From a gamma proteobacterium HIMB30 (lineage in GTDB: Bacteria > Pseudomonadota > Gammaproteobacteria > Pseudomonadales > Litorivicinaceae), in NCBI GenBank assembly GCA_000227525.2, contig AGIG01000028.1, positions 496,001 through 560,000 on the forward strand: DNA of 64,000 nucleotides. The letters are read 5' to 3'. This document shows, piece by piece, positions 17,615 through 26,171 of the stretch. A model generated the notes under the pieces. That model was not told the origin of the DNA. It saw nothing but the letters and a program-made list of their open reading frames with translations, and ran no database searches. A program made the translations under genes and the position numbers. Numbering within the stretch: position 1 is the first letter of the stretch; each line of letters begins with the position of its first letter.

Positions 17615-19188
17615 TGTCGACAGTATTGATTTGGATTGCCGGTGCTTGGGGAGCTGGGCAAATTGCTCGTTGGCTGGCATTACCTCCTCTGGTCGGATAT
17701 CTAACGGTCGGTGCTCTTTTTGCCGCAAATGATCTTGGGGATGTTAACCACTGGCTCGATGTGCCATCAGAAATTGGTGTCGAGCTTCTTCTGTTCGCGG
17801 TTGGCTTGAAAATGAACCCCAAATCGATCTTTCGATTCGACGTTGCATTTGGCACCCTCCTGCATCTGATGTTGTCGGCCCTGATTTTGGTGTTGGCTCT
17901 TACGCAGGATTTGTCGATCGAGATGAAGATTGCGTTGGCGCTGACCCTTGGTTTTTCGAGTACGGTCGTCGCTGCAAAGGGACTGGAGGCGCGTCGAGAA
18001 CTCCGCGCCTTCCACGGTCGCTTATCGATTAGTATTCTGGTTCTTCAGGACCTTGTTGCAGTGACTTTGTTGGCAATCGGTGGTGAATCGGCGCCCTCAC
18101 CTTATGCGCTTGGCTTGCTGGCAATCCCACTGGTTGCTCCGATGTTGAGGAAAAGTCTTGAGAAACTGTCTCCAGAACCCGAACTGCAGTTATTGGTTGG
18201 CGTTCTGATTGCCTTGGTTCTTGGTGCTCAGTTATTTAAAGCCGTTGGGGTCAGTGGTGAACTTGGTGCGCTAGTCATGGGTATGGTGTTTGCCAACCAT
18301 CCAGTGGCGAAAGGTCTTGCCAACTATCTGTGGGGAATCCGAGAGTTACTGCTGATTGCATTTTTCTTGCGTGTTGGGATGCAAGTCCCGCTCGATCTCA
18401 AGGTTCTGATGGACGCCATACCACTGCTACTTCTGTTGCCGATCAAACTGATGGTGTTGTTTGGGTATTTGTTAGTCATTCGGCTTCGCTCTTACACCGC
18501 ATTTTTGATGTCGATTACGTTGTTTTCGTACTCTGAATTTGCCCTCATCGTAGCCGCAGCTTGGGCGGATACTGGCTTGATTCCAACATCGGTACTTCCG
18601 GTGATTGCTGTTGCTGTGACATTGAGCTTTGTGATCTCTGCGCCGTTGAATCGGTTTGCGCATGAGTTATACGAGCGATTTGAGGGGCCGCTCATGCGTC
18701 TTGAGCGAACCAATCGTCATCCAGATGAGCAACCCTTGACGTTAGGTGGAGCGCACGTGCTTGTGATCGGGATGGGTCGAATCGGAACGGCTGTTTTCGA
18801 TAGCTTGACGGATGATGGTGAAAAAGTGGTCGGTATTGACGCTGACCCCGGGAAACTGGAATCGCATCGTGAGGCTGGTCGTCGAGTTGTATTTGCTGAT
18901 GCTGAGGACCCTGGTTTCTGGAATAACTTGCGTTTTGGTCGACTTGAGGCAGTAGTCTTAACGATGCCTGAACCAGAATCACAGTGTTGGGCAACGAATC
19001 GTTTGAGGGAACGTGGTTTTGAAGGCGTGATCGCGGTCAGTACACGCTCTCGTCATACTGTTGCTCGGGTTGAGGATGCCGGTGCAAATCTTATTTACGA
19101 CGCCCACGATGCCGCGGGTCTTGGCCTTGGAAAGGCGGTCCTCAAGTGTCTTGATGGCGAGCGATTAGGAAATCCCGAGCCTCGTTGA
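17611..19188 (+). CDS. Kef-type (CPA2) cation:proton antiporter with RCK domain
   Basis: 525 residues. The N-terminal two thirds is a multi-span antiporter domain (GVELLLFAVGLKMNP, LGFSSTVVAAKGLE, GELGALVMGMVFAN are CPA2 hallmarks). The C-terminal third, from about residue 385, is a cytosolic TrkA-N/RCK nucleotide-binding domain with GMGRIGTAV and an acidic strand end (GIDAD). Likely K+/H+ or Na+/H+ exchange at the inner membrane; the ion is not readable. It resembles E. coli YbaL more than the glutathione-gated KefB/KefC. ATG 17611 overlaps the epmB stop (ATGA). The 3' end overlaps the convergent J-domain gene by 47 bp. Confidence 0.85.
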   Translation: MMSTVLIWIAGAWGAGQIARWLALPPLVGYLTVGALFAANDLGDVNHWLDVPSEIGVELLLFAVGLKMNPKSIFRFDVAFGTLLHLMLSALILVLALTQDLSIEMKIALALTLGFSSTVVAAKGLEARRELRAFHGRLSISILVLQDLVAVTLLAIGGESAPSPYALGLLAIPLVAPMLRKSLEKLSPEPELQLLVGVLIALVLGAQLFKAVGVSGELGALVMGMVFANHPVAKGLANYLWGIRELLLIAFFLRVGMQVPLDLKVLMDAIPLLLLLPIKLMVLFGYLLVIRLRSYTAFLMSITLFSYSEFALIVAAAWADTGLIPTSVLPVIAVAVTLSFVISAPLNRFAHELYERFEGPLMRLERTNRHPDEQPLTLGGAHVLVIGMGRIGTAVFDSLTDDGEKVVGIDADPGKLESHREAGRRVVFADAEDPGFWNNLRFGRLEAVVLTMPEPESQCWATNRLRERGFEGVIAVSTRSRHTVARVEDAGANLIYDAHDAAGLGLGKAVLKCLDGERLGNPEPR

Positions 19189-19648
19189 TCAACGCGGCCA
19201 GATAATCGGTTCCGTCTTTGTCTGGATGCATTTTACCCATGAGTTTTCTGTGTGCTGCTCTGATCTCGGCAGGAGTTGCGTTCTCATCGACACCCAGAAT
19301 CTCAGCGGCGCGCTTTACGGTCATTGGTTCGTCGCGTGCCGATCTCTGCTGGTTCGCATGCGCCGCACCGGCTCCTGCAGCCGCACCGAGTCCCAGGATT
19401 TGACGGAGTTGCGGGAACATCGATAAGAGCCCCCGAAGACTCCATAAGCGTCTACCAAATGCTGCAATTGGTGCCGCGAGAGCCGCCAAAGCAGGGAGTT
19501 TGCCAGTGACAACCAATAATAGGATGCCAATTGCAACTGCGCCGCCGATGACCTTGAATTTGTTTTCTGCAATCCACCCTTTGGTTGACCCGCGAGTGAG
19601 CAGATAAAACAACGCAAGGACGACGAGGGCGATGATGAGTATTCTCAT
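19142..19648 (-). CDS. Membrane-anchored J-domain protein
   Basis: 168 residues. The N-terminal part has two hydrophobic spans (about residues 2-19 and 33-60). A Gly/Ala-rich linker follows, then a C-terminal J-domain from about residue 108 (MTVKRAAEILGVDENATPAEI) carrying the HPD tripeptide in LMGKMHPDKDGTDY. Similar TIM14/DnaJ-like inner-membrane proteins are co-chaperones that recruit DnaK to the membrane. The client is unknown. Convergent with, and 47 bp inside, the antiporter gene; divergent from the MerR-type regulator. Confidence 0.82.
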   Translation of the reverse strand: MRILIIALVVLALFYLLTRGSTKGWIAENKFKVIGGAVAIGILLLVVTGKLPALAALAAPIAAFGRRLWSLRGLLSMFPQLRQILGLGAAAGAGAAHANQQRSARDEPMTVKRAAEILGVDENATPAEIRAAHRKLMGKMHPDKDGTDYLAALINEARDFLIARHQDT

Positions 19649-19657
19649 GTTCTATAT

Positions 19658-19669
19658 TTGTCTGGACAA
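19658..19669. promoter_or_regulatory. Inverted repeat in the DnaJ-like/MerR-type divergent gap
   Basis: TTGTCTGGACAA has 5-base arms (TTGTC/GACAA) around TG. It lies in the 51-bp gap between the divergent J-domain and MerR-type genes, so it could be the regulator's own operator. A second GGGACAA copy of one arm follows at 19674-19680. The evidence is only symmetry and position. Confidence 0.3.
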
Positions 19670-19699
19670 AAGTGGGACAACATTGCCACACTAGCAGTT

Positions 19700-20707
19700 A
19701 TGGCTACTTTAGAAACGATTTCAAGTATCGATACAGCTCCTCGACATCCGATCCGACTGGTCGCCAATCGAACGGGTCTGACGGTCGACTTGATTCGCGC
19801 CTGGGAGAAACGTTACCACGTTGTTGAGCCTGCGCGTAGTGATACCAAGCGCAGACTCTACAGCGATTATGATATTGAACGGCTTCGACTGATTCGGATC
19901 GCGAAACAAAACGGGCGCCGCTTGGTTGATGTGGCCCCGATGTCGCTCGAAGCCCTTCGCGACGTGGTCTCCGAAGATAGCCGTTTTGATGCAGCACAGG
20001 ACAATCCAGCAGAGGTCTATCGGCCAAGCTGGTCTAACCCGCTGGAGTCCACAGATACACAAGATGCTGTCGACGCCATGTTGTTCGCAATCCAAACCAT
20101 GGATCAGCACCGCTTTGATCAGTTGCTACAAGAGGGCCTTGTGAAGCAAGCGTTGCCTGCATACCTTGAGACTGTGATCGGACCGCTGCTCCGCGAAATT
20201 GGCGAATCCACGCGCCTCGGAAAGCTCCGGATTGCACACGAGCACATGGCAACTGCGCACTTGAGGACGTTTATTGGGGCTCTTCGATTTCGTGAAACCT
20301 TCACCGGTAGCGAACCGAAGATCGTGATCACGACACCAACCGGACAGCTTCATGAGCTCGGAGCACTGATGATTGCCGCGCTTGTCTCAGTTGATGGCTG
20401 GTTACCCGTTTACCTCGGACCGAATACGCCGGCGGATGAAATCGCAGCATGCGCAATGCAATCTGGAGCACGTGCGGTGAGCTTGTCGATGACTTATCCA
20501 GCCGACGATCCGCGGATTCCGACCGAATTGACCCGGTTGCGATCACAACTTGACCAGAAGATCCCAATGTTTGTCGGTGGTTCCGCTGCGGCCCATCATC
20601 AAGAGTTGATTGGCCGGTTGGGTCTCCAGTCACCGTCGTCCTTAAATGGCTTGCGCCAATCGTTGAACGAACTTCGCGATCGAGGCTTCAGGCTGCAATC
20701 GGCATGA
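19700..20707 (+). CDS. MerR-family regulator with cobalamin-binding domain (CarH/LitR-like)
   Basis: 335 residues. Residues ~17-66 form a MerR winged helix (VANRTGLTVDLIRAWEKRYH and a KRRLYSDYDIERL wing). Residues ~120-200 match the B12-binding helical cap and ~205-330 the Rossmann-like B12 domain, including TGQLHELGAL with the HxxG cobalt-ligand motif (H218) and the E181-H182 pair of the cap. Family members CarH and LitR use adenosylcobalamin as a light sensor. Here the conserved capping Trp of the Wx9EH motif is replaced by Thr (T171, in IGESTRLGK), so light sensing is doubtful. ATG 19700 is chosen over an in-frame TTG at 19658 that falls inside the inverted repeat. Coupled to the next gene by ATGA. 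Confidence 0.85.
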   Translation: MATLETISSIDTAPRHPIRLVANRTGLTVDLIRAWEKRYHVVEPARSDTKRRLYSDYDIERLRLIRIAKQNGRRLVDVAPMSLEALRDVVSEDSRFDAAQDNPAEVYRPSWSNPLESTDTQDAVDAMLFAIQTMDQHRFDQLLQEGLVKQALPAYLETVIGPLLREIGESTRLGKLRIAHEHMATAHLRTFIGALRFRETFTGSEPKIVITTPTGQLHELGALMIAALVSVDGWLPVYLGPNTPADEIAACAMQSGARAVSLSMTYPADDPRIPTELTRLRSQLDQKIPMFVGGSAAAHHQELIGRLGLQSPSSLNGLRQSLNELRDRGFRLQSA

Positions 20708-21024
20708 CGTTGGCAGATCTGAAAATAATGCTCGCGAAAGGTCAGTCGCCGACTCTTGAGATCCATGCATTTGAGGGAATTATCTATTTGGTGAAGATCG
20801 TGACAGAGGTTGGTGAAGTCATGCTGAAAAAAGCCGATGGTGACAATCAGGTGTTTAAGTCATCAACACAGGCTGGCATGGCATTGGCTGATGTGGGGGG
20901 AACTGACGCTGTCATTGTGCATCAATGCGCGTATGACGAGGTGATTGGTCACGAGCCATGCCGAACTGAGGATCCATCTCTGCGTACACCAATGGATTTG
21001 CGGCTACTTGCCGGGCTTGGCTAG
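20704..21024 (+). CDS. DUF6482-like small protein
   Basis: 106 residues, soluble, no cofactor motif. The sequence (ADLKIMLAKGQSPTLEIHAF, GIIYLVKI, then AVIVHQCAYDEVIG) resembles small DUF6482 proteins of pseudomonads, whose function is unknown. Its ATG overlaps the stop of the MerR-type regulator, so both should be made together. Its end overlaps the 3' end of the convergent Nudix gene by four bases. Confidence 0.65.
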   Translation: MTLADLKIMLAKGQSPTLEIHAFEGIIYLVKIVTEVGEVMLKKADGDNQVFKSSTQAGMALADVGGTDAVIVHQCAYDEVIGHEPCRTEDPSLRTPMDLRLLAGLG

Positions 21025-21869
21025 CTTTTGAGCTGGTTCCTTCGCTCACACAGTGACGCATACTCTGGCGTATTGTCTCCGGTCAAAATGCCGTGACGAA
21101 TCGCGAAATCAATAATCACCAGATTACAGTTGTATTTAAAAGCGTCAGTCGTTTCGATGATTGTCAGTACCTTTTGAATTGGTAGTCGCTCAAAGGATTC
21201 CACTTCACCATCCTGGCACTTGGGTACGAAACTATCCGGAAGTTCGAGATCGTAACAATACAAAACATCGCGTTTTAATCCGCGTCCATCGGTGTATCGA
21301 TAGCTGACAGTCCCGGTTGCAATGGATTGACTGGCTTGCGCTTCGGAAATACCAGCTTCTTCAGCGCATTCTTTGATTAAATTTTCGAATAGACCGAGCC
21401 CGGCCGGTTGGCCACCAGCAACCATATTATCGAGTTTGCCTGGAAATGTTGGCTTGCTCTGTGATCGCTTGGCCACCCACAACTCGATGCCTGCTTGGGT
21501 TCTCACAAAACCATTGAGATGTACGCCGAAGGTGAGGCAACCAAGCGGTGCGGTCAATGTGCGCTCCATCACAAAGCGGGTTGGATCATTGACGGATGCT
21601 TTAACCGGAAAGGGTTCGCCAACCCAACTGTGGAGAAGCCCGTCTTCATAAACCTCTTTTGCAAATCGCGCGAAGATTTGGTTGAGATCTCCCTCCGATA
21701 AGCTCGGAATCACAAGACCCAGTTCTGATTCCTGCCACAGACCAAAACTTAACCCGCGTTCTTTGAACCTTTCTTGCACATAACCCAATAGTGCATCCCC
21801 CTGAAACCAGGGCGTCCAAGATTGCAGATCCGCGTTGTGCGCACGGTCAAAATGGTCAAGATAACTCAA
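21021..21869 (-). CDS. Tnr3-type Nudix hydrolase (DUF4743)
   Basis: 282 residues: an N-terminal DUF4743 domain and a Nudix domain with the box GGQPAGLGLFENLIKECAEE, where the usual REUxEE is KECAEE, as in the Tnr3/AtNUDX20-24 group. Members of that group hydrolyse damaged thiamine diphosphates (oxo- and oxy-forms) so they cannot poison ThDP enzymes; the role here is inferred by family. I chose the TTG at 21869 because it overlaps the previous stop as TTGA and has GGAG six bases ahead; a TTG at 21881 would add four residues. Last gene of the suf operon. Confidence 0.82.
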   Translation of the reverse strand: MSYLDHFDRAHNADLQSWTPWFQGDALLGYVQERFKERGLSFGLWQESELGLVIPSLSEGDLNQIFARFAKEVYEDGLLHSWVGEPFPVKASVNDPTRFVMERTLTAPLGCLTFGVHLNGFVRTQAGIELWVAKRSQSKPTFPGKLDNMVAGGQPAGLGLFENLIKECAEEAGISEAQASQSIATGTVSYRYTDGRGLKRDVLYCYDLELPDSFVPKCQDGEVESFERLPIQKVLTIIETTDAFKYNCNLVIIDFAIRHGILTGDNTPEYASLCERRNQLKS

Positions 21870-22879
21870 GAGCGACTCCAATAACTTGCAAACAAAGGAA
21901 TACAGACACCCATCGCGAGCACACGAATCAGGTGATGTGTTGTGACGTAGAGTCCATCAGCACCGGCTTCTAATGCAACAACAGGCATGACCTGGAAGCC
22001 ACCGGGCATGAATGCGAGTGCGGCATCGACAAATGGAAATCCGAGTAGTTGGTTCACGGCGAAACTACCAACCATTGCCAATCCAACCGCCACTAGAGTC
22101 GAAAGTGCAGCCGGTGGGAGCGTTCTGAGTAATACGCCGAGCCCCTGTCCAATGATATCGATCCCAATGCGCCAACCAAATAGCAACATCGCAAGACTAA
22201 TAAATGAAGGAGGGGTGTTGAGTTGAATGAGCCCTGAAAGACTGAGGAAGGCGCCGCCAAAAATACCGATGATCAAACCAGGCGTTGTGATTTTCAAATA
22301 GCGAAGTACACCCGTGACTGTCCAAGCGATCGGAAGAACAATGATCCATGACACAAAGTCCGACTGCGTGAAAACAAAGACTGTTTCAACTTGTTCCGGT
22401 ACGACAAACAGAACAGGAACGATTAATGTGAGGAATGCGAGGCGCAGACTCTGGTAGACCGCGACTTGCGATAACGCACCGCCATAGTGCTCGGTGACCG
22501 CAAGTGCCGACGATAGATTACCGGGCGCTGCAGCCATATGAGCACTGATTCGATCAAGATTCAGTAGTTGCTGATTGAGTTTACCGACCAGCCATAAGAT
22601 GAGCACCATACAAATGATCATAATGAGAAGACTGACAGGCCACAGTTGAATGCGGTCAACGATATCTGGGGTCACCTGACTGCCGAGTGCGATGCCGATC
22701 AGTAAGATTGCAAAATGATGAGCGTCAACACCGGGCTTTTGATTGATTCCTGTGAAGTGCGCCAGACACGCAACCGCAACAATGGGCCCGATCATGGCGC
22801 CAAGAGGAAAGTTGATGGCTTCGAAGACAGTGGCTGACGCTGCTGACACCAGTCCAAACACAAGTAAAGGCTGACGCAT
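21866..22879 (-). CDS. AbrB-family inner-membrane permease
   Basis: 337 residues, almost entirely hydrophobic, in two homologous halves (each with a PLGAMIGP / FPFVDAALAFMPGG-type glycine-proline motif, the second giving GGFQVMPVVALEAGAD). This is the COG3180/AbrB family of ten-span putative transporters, not a DNA-binding protein despite the name. No substrate is known. Coupled to the Rieske gene (TAATG) and the Nudix gene (TTGA). Confidence 0.85.
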   Translation of the reverse strand: MRQPLLVFGLVSAASATVFEAINFPLGAMIGPIVAVACLAHFTGINQKPGVDAHHFAILLIGIALGSQVTPDIVDRIQLWPVSLLIMIICMVLILWLVGKLNQQLLNLDRISAHMAAAPGNLSSALAVTEHYGGALSQVAVYQSLRLAFLTLIVPVLFVVPEQVETVFVFTQSDFVSWIIVLPIAWTVTGVLRYLKITTPGLIIGIFGGAFLSLSGLIQLNTPPSFISLAMLLFGWRIGIDIIGQGLGVLLRTLPPAALSTLVAVGLAMVGSFAVNQLLGFPFVDAALAFMPGGFQVMPVVALEAGADGLYVTTHHLIRVLAMGVCIPLFASYWSRS

Positions 22880-23199
22880 TAAGCATCTTCGAGTTGCAGT
22901 TCGATTACTCCGTTACCGTTAATTCGGATAGGGAAAGTCGATACCTGTCCATAGGCAGGTGCAGACAGCGCTTGGCCTGTCTTGACACAAAATCGTGCGC
23001 CGTGCCGCGGACATTCAATTTCGCCATTGATATAGAGACCACCACAGAGTTCAGCACCATCGTGGGTGCACAAATCTTCGATTGCATAGACTGCGTCACC
23101 TTCACGAAAAACCAACACATCCATGTCATCAAACTCGAAGCGCTCATAAGCGCCGTCGGCGAGTGCATCGATCGTTGAGATTTCAATCCAATTACTCAT
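22879..23199 (-). CDS. Rieske-type ferredoxin in the suf operon
   Basis: 106 residues with the Rieske cluster ligands in CTHDGAELCGG and CPRHGARF (two Cys, two His), plus a typical beta fold. It looks like the ferredoxin of non-haem oxygenases, but no oxygenase is nearby; members of this type are often found in suf operons, where a role in electron delivery during Fe-S assembly has been suggested but not shown. The start is ATG 23199 because AGGAGGTG immediately precedes it. Eight bases after sufT. Confidence 0.9.
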   Translation of the reverse strand: MSNWIEISTIDALADGAYERFEFDDMDVLVFREGDAVYAIEDLCTHDGAELCGGLYINGEIECPRHGARFCVKTGQALSAPAYGQVSTFPIRINGNGVIELQLEDA

Positions 23200-23207
23200 A
23201 ACACCTC

Positions 23208-23762
23208 CTAAAATAAACCTGCCTCTAGGCGTGCTTCTTCGGTCATTCTGCTGGCATCCCAAGGCGGATCAAAGACCATTTGTATGTCTGCTTGATCAAC
23301 TTCAGGCAGTGCCTCGATCTTTTCTTTGATATCTCGGGCCATGATGGGCCCCATGCCACAACCGGGGGCTGTCAACGTCATGTCCACTCTGACATGCGTT
23401 CGACCATCGATCAGTGTTGAGATTCTCAAATCATAAATTAAACCCAACTCAACGATATTCACCGGAATTTCCGGATCGTAGCTCTGTTTGAGCACATCCC
23501 ACACTTGATCTTCGAGTGACAGTGTATCCATTGTGCCATGCTGCTTAGGGGCCTCAACACCAAGCTTCGCGAGATCGTCAGTTTCAATCCGGACCAAACG
23601 ACTACCAATATCGAGCGTTAAGGTATCTCCAAGCGCCTGGGTGACCGTGACTGTCTCGCCAATACCGATGGTCAAAGGGATCCCTTGAGGGACTTGTTTC
23701 CCCGTCACATTCTCAAGGACGGTTAGTTCAGAGCCTTTGTCGAGCGTCGAAAAGGGGATCAT
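23208..23762 (-). CDS. sufT: Fe-S assembly protein SufT (DUF59)
   Basis: 184 residues. The C-terminal DUF59/MIP18 domain (SYDPEIPVNIVELGLIY and TLTAPGCGMGP with the conserved Cys) is preceded by a ~75-residue N-terminal extension, which matches the SufT subgroup. SufT helps mature Fe-S proteins under high demand. ATG overlaps the sufS stop (ATGA). Confidence 0.92.
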   Translation of the reverse strand: MIPFSTLDKGSELTVLENVTGKQVPQGIPLTIGIGETVTVTQALGDTLTLDIGSRLVRIETDDLAKLGVEAPKQHGTMDTLSLEDQVWDVLKQSYDPEIPVNIVELGLIYDLRISTLIDGRTHVRVDMTLTAPGCGMGPIMARDIKEKIEALPEVDQADIQMVFDPPWDASRMTEEARLEAGLF

Positions 23763-24982
23763 CAGTCTGTCAGCATACCGATGACGCGATCGAGTGCCTC
23801 AAGGAATCGATCCACTTCATCAACTGAGTTGTAAAACGCCACAGAGGCGCGAGCAGTTCCTGGTAGTCCAAAATGCTCCATCGTCGGCATCGCACAGTGA
23901 TGGCCGGTTCGTACAGCGAAACCGAGTTGGTCAAGAAGCGTTCCGACATCAGTTGGGTGCGCACCTTTGACATTGAACGAACACACACTTATCCAGCGTT
24001 TAGGATGGCCTAATACGTCGACTTTGTTACGACTCAGCATGGCCTCAGTGAGATGTTGATGGACTTGGTGTTCATGGGCGATAGCAGCATCAAAGTCGAT
24101 TGATTCAAGGTAATCGAGAGCTCTTGCAAAACCAATGGTATCCGCGATATTTGGCGTGCCTGCCTCGAATTTCCAGGGCAACTCATTGTAGGTTGTTCCA
24201 CTGAAGCTCACACGATCAATCATATCGCCACCCCCTTGCCAAGGCGGGAGCGATTCCAATAATTCTCGTTGGCCAATCAGCACACCGATCCCAGTTGGAC
24301 CGCAACATTTGTGTGCACTCACTGCGTAGAAATCCGCGTGAAGTTCTTTCACATTGACTCGCATATGTGGCGCAGCTTGCGCTCCATCAATCACTGAAAA
24401 CGCATTATTGTCTTTGGCCAGTTGAATGAATCCAGTGACATCATTGATCGCCCCGATGGCATTTGAGACATGGCCTATCGCGATCACGGCCACTGTGTGT
24501 TCTTTACACAGCTTTTTCGCTGACTCCAAACACAAAGTCCCTGTGGCATCCACCGGAATTGGAATAACCTGAATGCCAATTCGAGATTCCAGTTGCTGCC
24601 AGGGAACGATATTCGCGTGATGCTCAGTTTCACCAACTAATACCACATCACCGGACTTGAGCCGGGTTGACAGCGCATTGGCGACGAGATTCAGAGCTTC
24701 GGTCGCTCCTCGTAAAAGGATCACTTCTCCCGTATCTTCAACTCCAAACCATTGCCCGATTCGGGCGCGTGCCCCCTCATATGCGTCGGTTGCCTCACCG
24801 CTTAAGGTATGAACTCCACGATGGACGTTGGAGTTGTAGCGATCATAGTAGTCACTGATTGACTCGATGACTGTTGTTGGCTTTTGCGACGTTGCGGCGT
24901 TGTCGAAGTAAACCAACGGTTGTCCGTTAACCTCACGCGATAAAATTGGGAAATCATCGCGAATGCGTGCGAGATCAAACAT
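23762..24982 (-). CDS. sufS: Cysteine desulfurase SufS
   Basis: PLP enzyme taking sulfur from cysteine and passing it to SufE. 406 residues. PLP lysine K225 in SAHKCCGPTG; catalytic persulfide Cys C363 in RTGHHCAMP; RASVAFYN near the C-terminus. ATG 24982 overlaps sufD by 8 bp; a TTG one codon earlier is less likely. Confidence 0.97.
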   Translation of the reverse strand: MFDLARIRDDFPILSREVNGQPLVYFDNAATSQKPTTVIESISDYYDRYNSNVHRGVHTLSGEATDAYEGARARIGQWFGVEDTGEVILLRGATEALNLVANALSTRLKSGDVVLVGETEHHANIVPWQQLESRIGIQVIPIPVDATGTLCLESAKKLCKEHTVAVIAIGHVSNAIGAINDVTGFIQLAKDNNAFSVIDGAQAAPHMRVNVKELHADFYAVSAHKCCGPTGIGVLIGQRELLESLPPWQGGGDMIDRVSFSGTTYNELPWKFEAGTPNIADTIGFARALDYLESIDFDAAIAHEHQVHQHLTEAMLSRNKVDVLGHPKRWISVCSFNVKGAHPTDVGTLLDQLGFAVRTGHHCAMPTMEHFGLPGTARASVAFYNSVDEVDRFLEALDRVIGMLTD

Positions 24983-26171
24983 CAACAGATTCCTTAAGCT
25001 CGGCGATCAGTTCGCCATGCTTTAATTCACCCAAGAGTTGCGTCTCGACCAGTGCTCGGATCTCGGAATGCTCAATTTCCTCGACGATTTTTTCTGCAAA
25101 GGCATATTGCAGGAATGCGCGGGCGTCAGCTTCTGACAGTCCACGGCTTTTCAGGTAGAACAGCTCCGTCTTATTCAGACTGCCAACAGTACATCCATGC
25201 GAAGCAGTCACATCGTCGGCATAGATTTCGAGTTCCGGTTTTGGATTGACGCGAGCAGACTCTGACAATAAAAGATTTGCGATCGACTGCTCAGTCGCTG
25301 ATCGTTGGGAATCCTTGCAAATCAGGACGCGACCATTAAACGTAGCCTCGCCTTTCCCATCGACCATATTTCGGAAAGTCATTTCACTGTTGGTCTCGCC
25401 GACCACATGGTCAATCGCCAGATGTGTGTCGTGGTATTGCGTGCCGCTTGTGATGGCCAGTCCGTTCACCGAAGCCGATGCCTCGCGCCCCACTAATGCA
25501 ACGTAAATATCGTTCCGAGCTAACTTCGATCCAAACTCAATGGTTTGGAGTCGGTAAGTCGCATTTTCGCCGCATTCAACATCGAGATTGGAGAATACGT
25601 GAGCAGTCGCATTGGCTGCTTGAAAGCGCACATGTGTGACCGATGAATCACGTGATAACGTCACCAGGCAACGCAGTGAGCTGAGATTTGCTGACTCAAT
25701 ATCGGTTGATTCAAATTGTTCGACCAGGGTCAGTTGTCCGCCGGCCTCGACGCGTAACACGAGTGTTGCAAAACCTGCTGAGCTCGCCTGATTCGCAAGG
25801 TGATGCAGATTTAAAACCACCGATGCAGTCGGTTGAATCGTAAGCACCAGCCGAGTGTTTTCAAGTGCAGCCTGGGTGAGGCCAAACCCATGAGCCTGAC
25901 TCATTCTGTCAAGGCGTTTCTGCTCGGATGCGGTTAGCGTATTCTCAGATACCGCGCATCCACCGACTGCGGGGACATTGGCAAATTGACCGCCCGTTAA
26001 TGCAAATTGCTCTGTGGCCTGCGGGCTTGCCGGTTGCCATGTGGTACGTGTAAGGCCCCGGGTGGGAACATATTTCCATGACTCAACGCGTTTTGTGGGT
26101 AAGCCAACCGCTAGCGCTTCTGGCGCACGGACGTCCTTGGCGTCAGCTAACCACTCACTGAATCCGCTCAT
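24975..26171 (-). CDS. sufD: Fe-S scaffold subunit SufD
   Basis: 398 residues; partner of SufB in the SufBC2D scaffold. Right-handed beta-helix core, ending in the family signature EIYADDVTASHGCTVGSLN and YLKSRGLSEADARAFLQYAF. The conserved His of ASHGCT needed for cluster assembly is present. Overlaps sufC by four bases (ATGA). Confidence 0.96.
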   Translation of the reverse strand: MSGFSEWLADAKDVRAPEALAVGLPTKRVESWKYVPTRGLTRTTWQPASPQATEQFALTGGQFANVPAVGGCAVSENTLTASEQKRLDRMSQAHGFGLTQAALENTRLVLTIQPTASVVLNLHHLANQASSAGFATLVLRVEAGGQLTLVEQFESTDIESANLSSLRCLVTLSRDSSVTHVRFQAANATAHVFSNLDVECGENATYRLQTIEFGSKLARNDIYVALVGREASASVNGLAITSGTQYHDTHLAIDHVVGETNSEMTFRNMVDGKGEATFNGRVLICKDSQRSATEQSIANLLLSESARVNPKPELEIYADDVTASHGCTVGSLNKTELFYLKSRGLSEADARAFLQYAFAEKIVEEIEHSEIRALVETQLLGELKHGELIAELKESVDV

